Assembly (NCBI GenBank): GCA_010645155.1
Contig: CM021319.1
Span: forward strand, 8,789,330 to 8,853,329
Length of the DNA: 64,000 bases
From: Tigriopus japonicus
Taxonomy: Eukaryota > Arthropoda > Copepoda > Harpacticoida > Harpacticidae
Reading direction: 5' to 3'
This document shows, piece by piece, positions 13,284 through 33,386 of this stretch. Under the pieces are notes generated by a model. That model was not told where the DNA came from, ran no database searches, and was given only the letters and a program-made list of their open reading frames with translations. The position numbers and the translations under genes are program-made. The first letter of the stretch is position 1. Every line of letters begins with the position of its first letter.

Positions 13284-14938
13284 ATGATAGCGCCGAAACT
13301 ATGGAAGCTCTATCTCATTATCATTGTTCCGATCGTTCTGAGTCCCTTGGCCTTCCTGGATTTTACTTCCTACAACCTGGCGCCTCAAGGAGCCCGATGT
13401 GCCTATGTTGTGGTGACCATGGCCATCTATTGGTTGTTGGAGCTTCTACCACTTCCTGTGACAGCCTTGGTTCCAGTGGTTCTGTTCCCATTTCTGGGAG
13501 TATTGGGTACCACAGACGTCTGTCTGTGCTACTTTGAGCCCGTGAACATGTTGATGGTGGGCGGGTTAATCGTGGCCATTGCCATTGAAGAGTGCGGTCT
13601 TCATCGGCGGATTGCTCTTAAAATAATGTTGAGTGTAGGTGAGACAGGGTAAAGACTAGATTTGTCCTGTTTGAATCAATATTGATCTGGTCTTTTTTGT
13701 AATTTCTAGGAACAAGTCCAAGAGCATTACTGTATGGGTTCATGATCACCACTATGTTCCTTTCGATGTGGTTATCCAGTATAGCGGTGACTGTCATGAT
13801 GATTCCAATTGCTTTGGTCGTCTTGGATGAAACTCAAGATGGCGAAGACACACACCGAAACCGGGAGTTCCGGAAGATGTTGCTGTTGTCCGTAGCTTAT
13901 TCTGCTAATATTGGGGGAACCGGAACCATGACCGGCTCCACGCCCAACCTCGCGTTAATGGGTTTTCTCGAAAAACAAAGTGAAGACCTCACTTCGGGGC
14001 TGAATTTTAGCACATGGTTTGTCTTAGCCATGCCAGGGATGATAGTCAATCTTCACATAGCTTATATCTGGCTCCAGGTGGTGTTTTTGCCCTGGAAGCG
14101 GGACAAAAAGGAAACCAAAAATGAGACCATTAAACTGGTACTTCAGCGACGTTATGCAGAGTTGGGCAAGTTCTCGGCCACTGAATTTGCCGTTACATTT
14201 TGTTTTGTGGCCATGGTTCTTTTGTGGTTTCTCCGAAGTCCCGAGTTCATGCCTGGGTGGGTGGATCTCTTTTCCTGGGTTGATATCAATGGCAAGAAAG
14301 TAGGGATTGGCAATGCCACGCCTGTAATCCTGGTGGCCATTCTTCTTTTCGTCATTCAAACCCGATCTAATGGGGTGTGGAAACCTGTTCTGGATTGGAA
14401 GACCGTCCAGGGAAAGCTACCATGGGGTCTAATTATCCTTTTGGGTGGAGGATTTGCCATGGCCGAAGCCAGTGAGAGGTCCTGTCTTTCCTTTTGGATT
14501 GGTACCCGATTGAGCCTGCTGGGTGATGTCTTTGACCGTTGGGTCCTGGTGATCATAATCTGCATTTTAGTCTCATTCATCACGGAGGTCACTTCCAACA
14601 CTGCCACGGCCAACGTGATCCTTCCGATTCTTATTCAGCTATCGGCTACCCTGGGCTTATCTCCGGTCTATTTGGCCTTTCCGGCTGCTATTACTTGCTC
14701 GTATGCTTTCATGTTGCCTGTGGCCACGCCTCCAAATGCCATGGCCTTTGACGCGGCGGGCAATCTCAAAACCCAAGTCATGTTTGGGATCGGAATAGTG
14801 ATTAATCTAGCCTGCGTTCTCACTACCTTTATTACTATTCAGTTCTACGCTCCTTTCATCCTGGATATGGACATCACGCCCGATTTGGGCAATGCAACGG
14901 AAACGAACCCAAATATCTGCGCAACTGTTTTGGCTTGA
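13284..14938 (+). CDS. SLC13-type carrier paralogue, two exons, 527 residues, altered first SNT motif
   Basis: Exon 1 is 13284-13638 and exon 2 is 13710-14938. The 71-bp intron starts GTGAG and ends TTTCTAG; reading through it gives a stop, so splicing is needed. The joined frame is 527 residues, near the family's usual 550-600. Strongly hydrophobic helices start at residue 6. Family marks: YSANIGGTGTMTGSTPNL, WGLIILLGGGFAMAEASERS, and an intact second motif EVTSNTATANVILPI. The first motif reads MWLSSIAVTVMMIPI where the neighbour has MWISNTAATAMMLPI, so Asn and Thr of SNT are replaced by Ser and Ile (13775-13783). In INDY structures this motif contacts sodium and the substrate carboxylate. 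The intron position differs from all introns of the neighbouring gene. A stop at 14936-14938 is followed by AATAAA at 15149 and 15217. Likely an active gene with changed ion or substrate use. Confidence 0.9.
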
Positions 14939-23271
<8,333 letters not shown>

Positions 23272-23400
23272 TAAGATCAATGGAGAGGAATGGAACAATT
23301 TCAAAGAGTTCTGGCGCATTTCTGGGTTGGATTGATTTCACAAAGACCATAATCATATGTCTGTTTAGTTTTTCCTACATATTTTATTGATGACAAGCTG

Positions 23401-23406
23401 AATAAA
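23401..23406 (+). terminator. Poly(A) signal of Sec23
   Basis: AATAAA 130 bases after the Sec23 stop codon, at the usual distance for a short 3' UTR. Confidence 0.6.
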
Positions 23407-23518
23407 TCTGCAAGAACGTTCTTTGAACTAAAAACATGATTTGTTACACGAATTAAGCCCACATAGATTAACTTCAATTGTTTAGTGCTAAGACATTTAT
23501 GATCTTGTGGGTTTAAAC

Positions 23519-23687
23519 TAGAGCTGTGCATCGGATCCAATCGGATTCGGATTCGTTCGGATTGACGCAAGAATTTTCGGATTCGTTCGGATTGAGTGGC
23601 AAATTTTCGGATTCGGATTCGGTCGGATTATGAAAATTCAGTTCGGATTGGTTTTGAAAGACCTTTCAGATCCGATGCACAGCTCTA
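23519..23687. mobile_element. hAT-like MITE, 169 bp, palindromic target duplication
   Basis: The perfect 19-bp inverted ends TAGAGCTGTGCATCGGATC are flanked by GTTTAAAC on both sides (23511-23518, 23688-23695). Because the 8-bp duplication is itself a palindrome, the inverted repeat appears to be 27 bp. The interior is TCGGATTCGGATTCG-type repeats. Confidence 0.9.
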
Positions 23688-24002
23688 GTTTAAACACACA
23701 ATCCACTTTTTCGACATGCTACGATGTAACACGACATTATTAAAAGTACCTTTTTGCATTCTTAATTAGAAAAATACTTTTAGATTGTTACGGCCAAAAC
23801 TTGACCAATCCGGTTAATTGAGACGACGGATGAAAGAAATCGGCACTTTTTCGTTCTGGAAAGTGTGATATTTTAATTGTTTTAAATATTTTTGGGGTAC
23901 GGTTGATGAGATTTTTTACTTCTGCTACAACCAATGGGATTTCCTGAAAAAATAATCTTTTCAAAGTATTGTGCATAAAATTATCATTCACGTCATATTT
24001 GG

Positions 24003-24215
24003 TCTACCACGAGTTACTGCTGGCAGATCTGGACTGGAATAGTGGGTTGAAATTTTATCTAAGCCTGTTTAAAAGGCTAAAATAGGATCGGCTCCTACAT
24101 ATTCCAGAAGCAGACAGAATGTAGTAAATTTGAAGTAACTAAAAGGAGGGAACCCAAAAAAAAAGATGCTAATCATCCATTCGTGTGAAAAAGAGCGCCC
24201 AAATATCGTAAATAT
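24003..24215 (-). pseudogene. 3' fragment of the same non-LTR retrotransposon family
   Basis: The complement resembles the last coding block of the LINE copies at 44.9 and 58.4 kb (the GLYRSANSNSL region, then AGGATCGGCTCCTAC and TATTCC blocks), heavily diverged. It is 5' truncated. Confidence 0.55.
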
Positions 24216-26583
24216 TTCGGCAATGCGTGGGCACTTTGACACGTTTTGATATCCTGTGTGCCCTCAATAGTTTCTAGAATATTTTTGGCTGAGTTTAGGA
24301 TGTAATTTAAAGAAAAATAAGCGAAAAAATGTAACTTGTACATTAAGTGTCACTTTACTATTCTTACGTGTTCTTCATGCCAGGTTCTGCCTCGCTTTAA
24401 ACCACTGTAAAAAAACGACGAAGTTGCAAATCAAATTTTGCTCGGTCCTGGAGAAAGGGGAGTGATTTGAGAGCACCACCAATCGAAAGAAACTGAAATA
24501 TTACTGTCCACCATTGAGTTCTATCAATTCTAGAGGGAGAATAAGCCTAAAAATGTGTCTCCGTCGCCAACTGTAGTTGACCGGCAAATGTCAACTATGC
24601 AATCGATGAATCAAATGTGGAATTGAGTAATGTCTTGGGGGTCATTTTTTGTTATAGCTAATAGGCGACACCTACAAACAGTGAGGGTCCCTGGTGTTTG
24701 AAAGCCGCACTAGCTTATCCTTGAAAACAAACCCCGTCGATTTACTTGACGTTGAGGACGTTTCGACCGTCTCGACCGTCTCGACCGGACGTTTCGACCG
24801 GAATGTGTGTGTGATTGGGCCTGAGATGGAGGGTCAAACTTCACCAAATTGTCTCAACACCTTGTGTGCCCGTTTGAGTTCTGCCATTTTGTGTGCAGGT
24901 GTTATCCTATTGTCCTATTCATCCTTTATTATCCTTTATCCAGGTGTCTACCCCCATGTTTTTGTCTTGATCAATCACCAGTGTTAACCATGGGCACCAT
25001 GTGTTAGCCTACAACGACCAAGCTCTATTTCAGGGCCCCTAGACGAAAGTATACCAAAGGATATTCCTTTGGTGCATCCTTTGGTGTGCGATATATTTCT
25101 GAGGATGTAGAAACTAGTTGGTGGTAGATTGAATGTTAAGTTAGGTCAGTGCAGATTTGCACTAAACCAAGGATGGCTCAAGCCAGGATTAATTTCAAAA
25201 TACGCACAGGGTCCGATTAGTACAATGGAAATTCAACGAAACAATATATTTGTTGCAAAAACCTCACATTTTAGTACAATGATCGGACCCAGTTCTTTTA
25301 GTCTCTAGACCCAGTGTGTATTTTTGAAATCCGTCCTGAAGTACAGTGGTTCCTAACTAAACACATGTCATTAGTCCGGTCTTTGAGGAAGAAAGAGAGG
25401 ATATTGTGTTTTAGTTATTTGACGTGCCTTGTTTTCCAATTTAAGAATATTCAAGACGGTTTTTTGAAGCTCGAAATGGCCACAAAATGTGTTTCTTGCC
25501 TTAAATTACAGCAATTACTAGTGACGTCATAATTTTTGGCGGGAAAAAAAGTTCGGAAGACCTGTGTTTCTGATGAGCATGCGAGGTAACTAAAACAAAG
25601 CTTTAGGCCTGGTGTTTGCAACAATGCCTTTCTTATCTGCACAAATTGAAGTTGAAATAGGAATTCTTGACGTTGTATTTGCAAAAAAGTATGTTTTGTT
25701 GCTTTTATCTAAAATTTCGCTACATAAGTTGAGAGGGTTCTTCCGAACTTTGAAATTAGGAATGCCCGACTTTGAATAACAAGATGGCCAGAGGAGATCG
25801 GTTCCTGGGGCAACTAAACCAAAAAACAATAAATTTGTTTAATTGAAGGCTTCCAATTTCTCCATTTGTTTTCAAATTACTGTGCAATACTTCTCAACAT
25901 ACATTAACCATGCCATTGCCCATAAATGCAACATTTTTCGAAAATCTGACCCTTGAAAACTGAGATTGTTTTGGCAAGCCTACACTGCTAACGGCAGTTA
26001 GAGACGGCAGCAGGTCCGTAAAATGATACGGTAATCACGCCCATAGGCACAAAAAGTTTTGTTAACTTCATTTGTTTCGCCTCAATATGTCACTTTTTAG
26101 GCCAAAACTATTTGGGCTATTCTTGTTTTAGTCGGCAATGTTTTGCTCTCGAATACTAATTGGAAGTTTTTGGGACTCGTATTTCACCAAATTGGTGACT
26201 TTTATAGGTTGTTTCAAAATTTCGAAAAAAGTTGATAGGTCAGAAAAACGGGTAAAAATGTTTTTGTTCCACTTAAAGTTTCTAAGAAATACGAAAAAAA
26301 GTTAAATATATGTTTTTATGTAAACCCTAAAAACGTATTTTTCGGCCCAAAGAAAGTTCCATTGTTAGTTTTAAGTACAATCTTTTCGATTCTAGTTCTA
26401 GTTGGAAGTGTGGTGATTGATCATGCATTCATTGCTCTTGTTAGGGCAAGGCATTTGAATGAGTGATTTCGCCTGTGTCTCTTTATACATTTCCAAACTT
26501 TTTAACAATATATTTAATCGACCTGAGATAGACATTAGTCGCAAAAAGCGAACGAATTTTGTGCAAAAAAGTGTTACTTTTTT
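24216..26583. other. Intergenic DNA with repeat fragments
   Basis: No supported gene. It holds a short CTCGACCGT tandem run near 24762-24800 and the dispersed inverted-repeat element at 25205-25325. The frame 24694-24987 includes the CTCGACCGT run and has no domain. Confidence 0.5.
25205..25325. repeat. Short inverted-repeat element, second copy at 46146
   Basis: GGGTCCGATTAGTACAATG at 25209 faces ATGATCGGACCC at 25279-25290. ACCCAGTGTGTATTTTTGAAAT follows near 25309. The same modules, including AACCTCACATTTTAGTACAA, recur in opposite orientation at 46146-46275. Confidence 0.65.
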
Positions 26584-26990
26584 CAATGGGTATTCGTGAA
26601 GGAGACAGCTGCTGAAGTTGCCTAAAATCAATTGTAGACGGCGCCACATTTGACTAGGCGAGAATAAAATTTTGCTACGGAAGTCCTGCTACCTTGAAAG
26701 TCCTTTTTAGACACTATTTCATCAATTTTTCAAGGATTTATTGATCTAAAAATAAAAGAAAATAAGTTTGCCTCATGATTTTGTCACATTTTTATCCATA
26801 CACGGGGACATTTCTTTTAAAAAGCGTGTTTCAAGTGTACATTTAATGTTGCGTAAGTTTGGAAATATCCTTAGTGCGACACTTCCGGCTCGGCAACATC
26901 AATTTGATGAATATTTATTGTCGCATCGTTGTTTGCCGTTGTTTGCGGTCAAAAATTGGACAATTTTGCAGGTAACTGACATGACACCTA

Positions 26991-28647
26991 CAGTCAGGAG
27001 CAAAAGTTTTCGTAACCTCGAAAATTTTATTGATTTTTAAATGATGCTCGATTTTTGAAAAATACATTTAAGAACCATTTTGCTCCTTAGTTATTCTTTT
27101 ATCATTTAAAAGCTATGATACTTTTCTTTTTGAAAATTTACAAGATTTTGGTTAAAAAACTGCTCAGAACATGTTTTAAACCAAGAGCAAAAGTATTCGT
27201 AACATTTTGTCAATAGTTTATTGAATGCCCTTTTTGCTGAATTACACTTAAGAGACGTTTAATATAATCATATACAAGATTTTTACATACATCTGAAGGA
27301 ATGTTAGCCCATTCTTCATAACAGATTTGCTCCAGTTCGTCAATTGTCTTTGGACGTCTTGCACGGATACGGACTTTTAATTCTCTCCAAAGGTTTTCAA
27401 TTGGATTAAGGTCCGGATTCATGGAGGGCCAGTCCAAGACCTTAATCCGATTGTCCTTCAACCATTTCTTGACCAAAATGCTGTTGTGCTTAGGGTCGTT
27501 GTCGTGCTGGAAGACGAACTGTCAACCAAGCCGAAGTTTCCGCGCTGAACTCTGGAGATTCTCAGCCAAGATATCCCGATAGTCTTCTTTTTTCATTGTC
27601 CCATGAATTCTCACGAAGTTACCGGTGCCTTTGGCGGAAAAGGAGCCCCATAACATGATCGATCCTCCACCGTGCTTGACCGTAGGGATGGTGTTTTTTG
27701 GATGAAACGCTTCTCCTTTACGTCGCCAAATCCTTTGAACATCGTTGTGACCAAAAAGCTCAACCTTTGTCTCATCTGACCAAAGAATCCTAGACCAAAA
27801 GTCACTGGTCTTGTCAAGGTACTTCTTGGCAAATTCCAAGCGAGCCTTCAAGTGTCTATCCTTGAGCAAGGAAGTCTTCCGTGGGCGACAAGACTTCAAT
27901 CCTGCTTTGTGAAGTGAGCAAGCAACAGTAAACCTCGAGATGGACAATCCATTTTCACTGAGACTGTTCCGGATGTCCTTGACCGTTGTTCGAGGATTAT
28001 TTGTGACCTCTCTGACAATCTTCCTCTCAAGTCTGGCTGACAGTTTCCTTGGACGACCGGATCTTTGGAGGTTCTCAACCGTTCCGTTCTTTTGTGCCTT
28101 CTTCACGACGTACTGAATCGTTGAAATCGGGATGTCCAGAAGCTTCGAAATGGCTCTGTAGCCCTTGCCTCCATGATGAAGACTTACTATCTTCAACTTC
28201 AAGTCCTTGTCGAGCTCCTTGACCTTGGTCATGATTGGCTGACTGTGAAGCAATTGTTCAATTCCGTAAAATTTATAAGATCCAAGAAAGATCTAGAAAA
28301 TCTTGGAAAAAAGGAGACTAAATGACTTTTCTCCGGCTTTCCAGAATGTTCTACATCTTTCGATCAATTTTTTTCTGATGAAAAATCTGTTTATAAGCCT
28401 ATTTTGTTCACTTTTTTGCGCGTTATGAATACTTTTGTACTATCTAAAATTTTGTTTTTTATAATTAAAAGTTAGTTTCAGACATTTTTATAAAACAATT
28501 GCGGGAAAATGGTATTATTCTTAATCGGAAAAAAATATTACATTACAAAAATATTAAATCTTACAAACTTCTTAGCATAGTATTTAATTGGATATAAAGG
28601 ATTTTCTGGTTTTCTCGTCACGTTACAAATACTTTTGCTCCTGACTG
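26991..28647 (-). mobile_element. Tc1-like DNA transposon, 1657 bp, TA target duplication
   Basis: The ends start CAGTCAGGAGCAAAAGT and are inverted at 28631-28647 with few mismatches. TA dinucleotides flank both ends (26989-26990, 28648-28649). A second internal copy of the repeat, AGAGCAAAAGTATTCGTAAC at 27184 and its partner near 28425, gives the IR/DR layout of many Tc1 elements. It carries one transposase reading frame on the minus strand. Confidence 0.92.
27210..28253 (-). pseudogene. Tc1 transposase (DD34E) with a single internal nonsense codon
   Basis: The frame runs 28253 to 27210 and is open except for a TGA at 27522-27524, where the family normally has a residue before [12 protein letters not shown]. 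Both sides are in the same frame, so this one stop is the only lesion I see. Full span is about 340 residues from the MTKVKELDKD start, the normal Tc1 length. It has N-terminal paired-like helix-turn-helix segments (GYRAISKLLDIP, then SISRFTVACSLHKAGL), a GRPRKL basic hook between them, and catalytic positions in [18 protein letters not shown] and NPIENLW, with 34 residues between the second Asp and the Glu. Recently dead or possibly read through. Confidence 0.9.
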
Positions 28648-29335
28648 TAGCTTTTACAAAATATGCAAAACTTATTTACGTTGGAGTTGCGTGAATGAAA
28701 AATATTACAGCGAACTAGTAGGGAACTAAAATAAACTAGAATCAAAGCTTCTTACTTCAGATTGTACTTTTTCCACAACTTGTAAGAGCCCAGCCGGAAA
28801 AGTCCCACTGCCGATAATTGTTGGCTGAGAAATTGAATGATGAGCTTCGAAGTCGTCGTGCTTGGGGTCATTGAAACTAACATGGATCTGATCAAACCAC
28901 TCTTCCCAGCCAGCCCTACAACAATTCCAATCATTTACCTGTCGATTTTGGGGTTCAAAACCTTATCAGAGTCACAGGGACGAATTTGGTCCTGACCAGA
29001 CATGAAAAAATCCGTGCATGCGTCGTTTCTGACTTGCTTGACTTAAGACATAATTTTCAAACTCACGCAACATTATATGTACACTTGAAACTCGGTTTTC
29101 GAAAGAAATGTCCAGGTGTATGGATAAAAATGTGACAAAATCATGAAGTAAAGTTATTTTCCATTATTTTTAGATCAGTAAATCCTTGAAAAATTGATGA
29201 AATAGTGTCTAAAAAGGACTTTCAAGGTAGCAGTACTTCCGTAGCAAAATTTTATTCTCGCCAAGTCAAATGTGGCGCCGTCTAAAATCGATTTTAGGTA
29301 ACTTCAGCAGCTGTCTCCTTCACGAATACCCCATT

Positions 29336-31059
29336 ACTCCTATCTGCATCAGATCCCTTGAAAAATTCCCAAAACGTCAAAAGTCCTTGATAAGAGGAGA
29401 AAACCTCAAATTTTTATCTTTATCTTGACTTCTTAAATCGATAGCCTAACAGAAACAAATAGATCACTAGATTCGTTTTGTTATGAGCGTTTTGACCAAG
29501 TTCTTGAGTTTGGTTTTTCACCAAGATTCTTTGGGAAATCGTCAAATTTGTCTAGAATCATTTATTTATATATTTATTTTATTTATTCGTTTTTTGTGTA
29601 TTTTGTATATTTGTATTTTTATTCGGTCAAACAAAGAATTTTGAAGAGGCACTTGAAGCCGAAATCCGTTTTTGTTCTTCGCAAAAACTCATAACTCGGC
29701 CTAAAATTTCCGAAAGCTGAGAGTATTGTTGGGAGGCTTACTCTCAAATGATGTCCTTCAAGTTACGTTCTCTAAAATTCTCTGAAAACGAATAATTTCT
29801 TAAACATTCCAATTCAACGGATTCTTTTGGTTGCCATTGAAAAAAAGATACCCTAACGCTGCCATTTTCCATTTTAGTTCAGTCTGAAGGCCCCATTTTG
29901 TGACTCAGGTGAGTTAAAAAAGTTCTCAGGCTGTTAAAAACTAAAAGATTTATCGTCACGATTTGCGGTCGTGGATTTTTGAATGTTTGCATTTGTTCTA
30001 TCGTCACAATCATAAACGAATTTGATAATCATGATTTCATTTCTAGAGCCTTCCCATTATCAAAATTGAATAGGATTGCAAGTTTGTGAGTCATGAACTC
30101 TGCAATGATAATCCCCTTACATTTTATCAAAAGATAGTAGAGTGATTATAGAACAGCATGAAATTGGGGAAAGGTCAAAGAGACCATACATGATACATTC
30201 AAAACAGATTTTTAGTTCAATGTGCTTGTAATGTTTGTTGGGCACTACTGGCCTAGCACTGCAATTTAATTAAAAAATGACACGAAACTTGCCATGGGCT
30301 TGCTATAACTGATGTTTTTCAAGGACTTGTCCTTGCTGCAATAATGTTTGCGAGAGTTCACTCAGAGCAAACCTCAATTCAGGTAGTAAATATGAACAGA
30401 AAACTAAAATAACAGAAACAGAAAAAATAAATAAACAAACAAACAAACAAACTAATGAGCATGTATGTTAACAGGTGGACAAGATCACCAATCAGTATAC
30501 AGTAGATACTTATTTTAGAGGTACATTTATCAATAGCTAGCTTAGGCCCAAATACAGACCACCGATAGAAAGTACTAGCATGGTATTTAAGTCAGGCCTC
30601 TTTTCCAATATTGTCTTGATAATCCTTGAAAATCGAAATTTTTTGAAAGAGTTTTGTCTTCTTGAGTTCTTAGTCGTTCTGCACAGAACGTACGGGATAT
30701 TTTTTTGGTTGAACTTTCGATATTAAAATGAATTTAAAAGGTGTTCTTCTTGCAATAATCTCCTTTGTTTAAAGAACAAAACTAATGTGCTGAAAAAATA
30801 TTTCTCATTGGATGATCGTGACGACCTTAATGTATCCATTCTATGTACTTGTAGAGAACCCAGAACGACAATTTACTGTTGAGGCCAATTGTTGAAGTCG
30901 AGAGCTTTTGGAACTAAGTGACCTTCTGTACGTAATAGGCTCTTTTACCACTGAAAAATTGGTTAGATCTCTTAAAAGATTTAAAATTGGTTGACAAAAT
31001 GGTGAGCATTTTACGATCACAGTGCCAATGTTCATTTTTCACGGTTTCTCACACTAGGG
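29336..31059. other. Intergenic DNA, no gene seen
   Basis: AT-rich DNA with a short AAAC/AAAT microsatellite at about 30425-30455 (ATAAATAAACAAACAAAC). No open frame with a recognisable domain. Confidence 0.55.
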
Positions 31060-31202
31060 TTGGATGACACCGGCAATTTTGCCCTCGACACCGACACCGA
31101 AACCGCAAGGTTGACACCGACGTCGGCGCTGACACCGGTGTCGAAGTTGCCCATCGACACCGTGGTGTCGACACTGACACTGAAGCGACACCGACACCAG
31201 CC
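31060..31202. repeat. GACACCGACACC word array
   Basis: About 140 bp of imperfect GACACCGACACC, GACACCGGTGTCGA and complement variants in AT-rich surroundings. Layout and length resemble the interiors of the MITEs at 999 and 23519, but I cannot find matching ends or a target duplication. Confidence 0.6.
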
Positions 31203-31678
31203 TTTTGAATTAGAATTTGGGCTCTAAAAGTCATCCGAAGTTTTGATTATTATCTAAAAGGTTCCAGCCTTCTCGTTACCCCTTCAAGCCCAAATAAAGA
31301 GGAAACATCTAATAACTTTCCCATTTGGAATTGCTTACATCGTTGTGGAAACTAATGAGCTCAAAATGGTTTCTTATAACGCTTTTAAGCTAGAGAAGCC
31401 ATTTGTAAATGACTAACACATTGCAGACCCTTAGTAATGTTGATTATCAATCAAATGCTTTCTTCAATAATGCTTGCGTAAGAATGCCAGTAGTTTTGGT
31501 TGTGAGTACTTAATTTCTGAACAAATGCCTTTACATGACATTTTGGTTTATTGGGTTCATTTTCGTAGGCCCAATTGTGCTTTGACCATTTATTCATTTT
31601 GCTGAAATTTTCATGAAATACATTTTCTTGGAAAAATAATCAAGAAGATTTGAAGTTTTCTTTAAGACAACCAAAATA

Positions 31679-32800
31679 CCGGGTGTCCGGAAACACCTCG
31701 GAATTTTCCGATACTTAACTTCATTAAGGCCTAGATCGTTTGCATGGGGTCTCACAGAAAATTTATTTTATAGCAAAGTGACGGGCTTGTCCTACCTTAC
31801 ATCATTTCTCGAAAATAGACCCCTCGGCTGCAATGCACGCCTCCAAGCGGCGTCTGAAGGCGCCGCAGGCGGTGCGGAGGTCCTCCATGTTCATGGAGTT
31901 CCAGGCGGCGTCTACGGACTTCTTGAGGTCGTTGATGTTGCTGTGGGGCCTTGAGCAGGCCTTCTCTTCCACGCGCGTCCACACATGGTAGTCCAGGGGA
32001 TTCAGGTTCGGAGAACTGGGTGGCCAAAAGTCCTTGGGCCAGAATCCCCTGGACCCCAGCCTGCCGACGAGGTACTTCTGGATGGCGACGGAGGTGTGGC
32101 AGGGGGCTCCATCCTGCTGCCACACCCACCTGCCACGCCCATAGGTCCTGTCCAGGGCCGGGAAGACCTTGTGGGCCAACAGGTACCTGTACTGGGTGCT
32201 GTCAAGGTTGCCCTACCGCCCATCTGGGCGGCAGGGCCTTGCCGTCCTTTGACCAGCTCTTGGGGCTTAATTTTTATTTAATGCAGATGATCCACTCATA
32301 AAGCTCTATGGTTTAAGAGCGGGAAACCTTGTCAATTAGGATGAAATACGGAATGTACTGCATAAAACAAAAGCATTAGGGCCTGATTTGATTCGAAAAG
32401 TATCGCTTAACCCGAGCCTTGATCAAATGACACAAATCGTAAATCGAGAGATAATTCCTGAAAATCGACTCGAATCCAACGGAACACACTTTTCATTGTG
32501 GTTACATACTCGTATTGCCGTTTGTGTATGGTATGATATGATATGATATTTGTTAAAAAGTACCATAGTTGGAATTGCCCATTTATTTCACGTTCTCCAG
32601 GATCCGCGCGACGATCCTTTCACGCAGCTCACTCATTTTGCCGCCGTTTTTGACTGAGTGGACTGATTTTGACTTACAGCACCGCAAATTAAAGCTGAAG
32701 ACTCCCGCAAACTTTTAAAAAAGATTTCATGCAAATCAGCCGAGTAGTTTTGATTTAATAAGCCTCCAAAAAAAAATCCGAGTTGTTTCCGGACACCCGG
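31679..32800 (-). mobile_element. Mariner-like element, internally deleted, TA target duplication
   Basis: The ends CCGGGTGTCCGGAAACA are inverted and near-perfect (31679 and 32800), with TA on both sides (31677-31678, 32801-32802). The minus strand holds a short N-terminal coding piece (32636-32583, MSELRERIVARILENVK then stop) and a C-terminal transposase piece (32179-31802). The AT-rich middle is unrelated, so the element is a defective derivative. The coding parts are far more GC-rich than the host DNA. Confidence 0.88.
31802..32179 (-). pseudogene. C-terminal part of a mariner-type transposase
   Basis: Recognised by VWQQDGAPCHTS and WPPSSPNLNPLDYHVW, the second and third catalytic acidic positions of the IS630-Tc1-mariner group. 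Between these two Asp residues I count 39, i.e. a DD39D-like spacing, unlike the DD34D of classical mariner. Upstream of 32179 the frame meets a stop and the first catalytic Asp is missing. Confidence 0.85.
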
Positions 32801-32910
32801 TATTTAATAAATCCATGTAAAATGGGGAAATACCTGTAAAATATTTGATATTCAACATAAAAAATAGTTCTGGGCCCTATACCTGAATCTCAAAGTTGAT
32901 GAAACTTACT

Positions 32911-33386
32911 GTCATAATTAGGAGTGCAGATTTCTGGCAAATAAAACATGCCTTTTAAGCCCAAAAAATGGCAAATAAATTGGCAGATAAACAAAGAAAT
33001 GGCAAATAAAACGGCAAATAGACATGAACAATTACCGAAATATAGCAAAACTGGCCACTAAATTCGGAAATTTAACACTATGTTTTACCAACAAAATAAT
33101 GGAATGCAAGTGTATGAGCATATAATAGAAAATATTTTGATTCCGTTGAATAATCAACATATCCTGTTAATGAAATATCTTGGCCAAAAATTTCTTTTGC
33201 CTATTCATTGCCCAAATACAATTTTTTCTTTAATGTGGTCAAAAAACGACAATTTTTGCATTCAATTGCCCAAAAACCGACTAATTTTGTATTTATTTGC
33301 CCAAAAATGGCAAATAAATACAAAAATGGCAAATAAACTTTAAAGGCTAGCGAAGGAGCCTGAAATCTGCACCCCAAATCATAATG
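32911..33386. mobile_element. TIR element with GGCAAATAAA words
   Basis: The left end TCATAATTAGGAGTGCAGAT and the right end (complement) TTATGATTTGGGGTGCAGAT are inverted repeats. The interior is made of GGCAAATAAA or GGCAAATAAAT words on the left and right. The terminal sequence TTATGATTNGGGGTGCA is shared with the element at 45187, so the two are related. No coding capacity. Confidence 0.65.

Larger units (their letters stand above)
26584..29335. repeat. Long inverted repeat (arms about 290 bp) enclosing a Tc1 element
   Basis: The left arm 26584-26875 and the right arm about 29040-29335 are near-identical inverted copies. Shared blocks include TATTCGTGAAGGAGACAGCT, GGCGCCACATTTGACT, AAAATTTTGCTACGGAAGT and TTTCAAGTGTACAT. 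About 2.2 kb lies between the arms, most of it the Tc1 element. The arms could be the long ends of an older foldback transposon or a local inverted duplication. Confidence 0.8.

Noticed and set aside
13241..13537. A 98-residue plus frame overlapping the SLC13 paralogue start
   Set aside because: Out of frame with the transporter helices.
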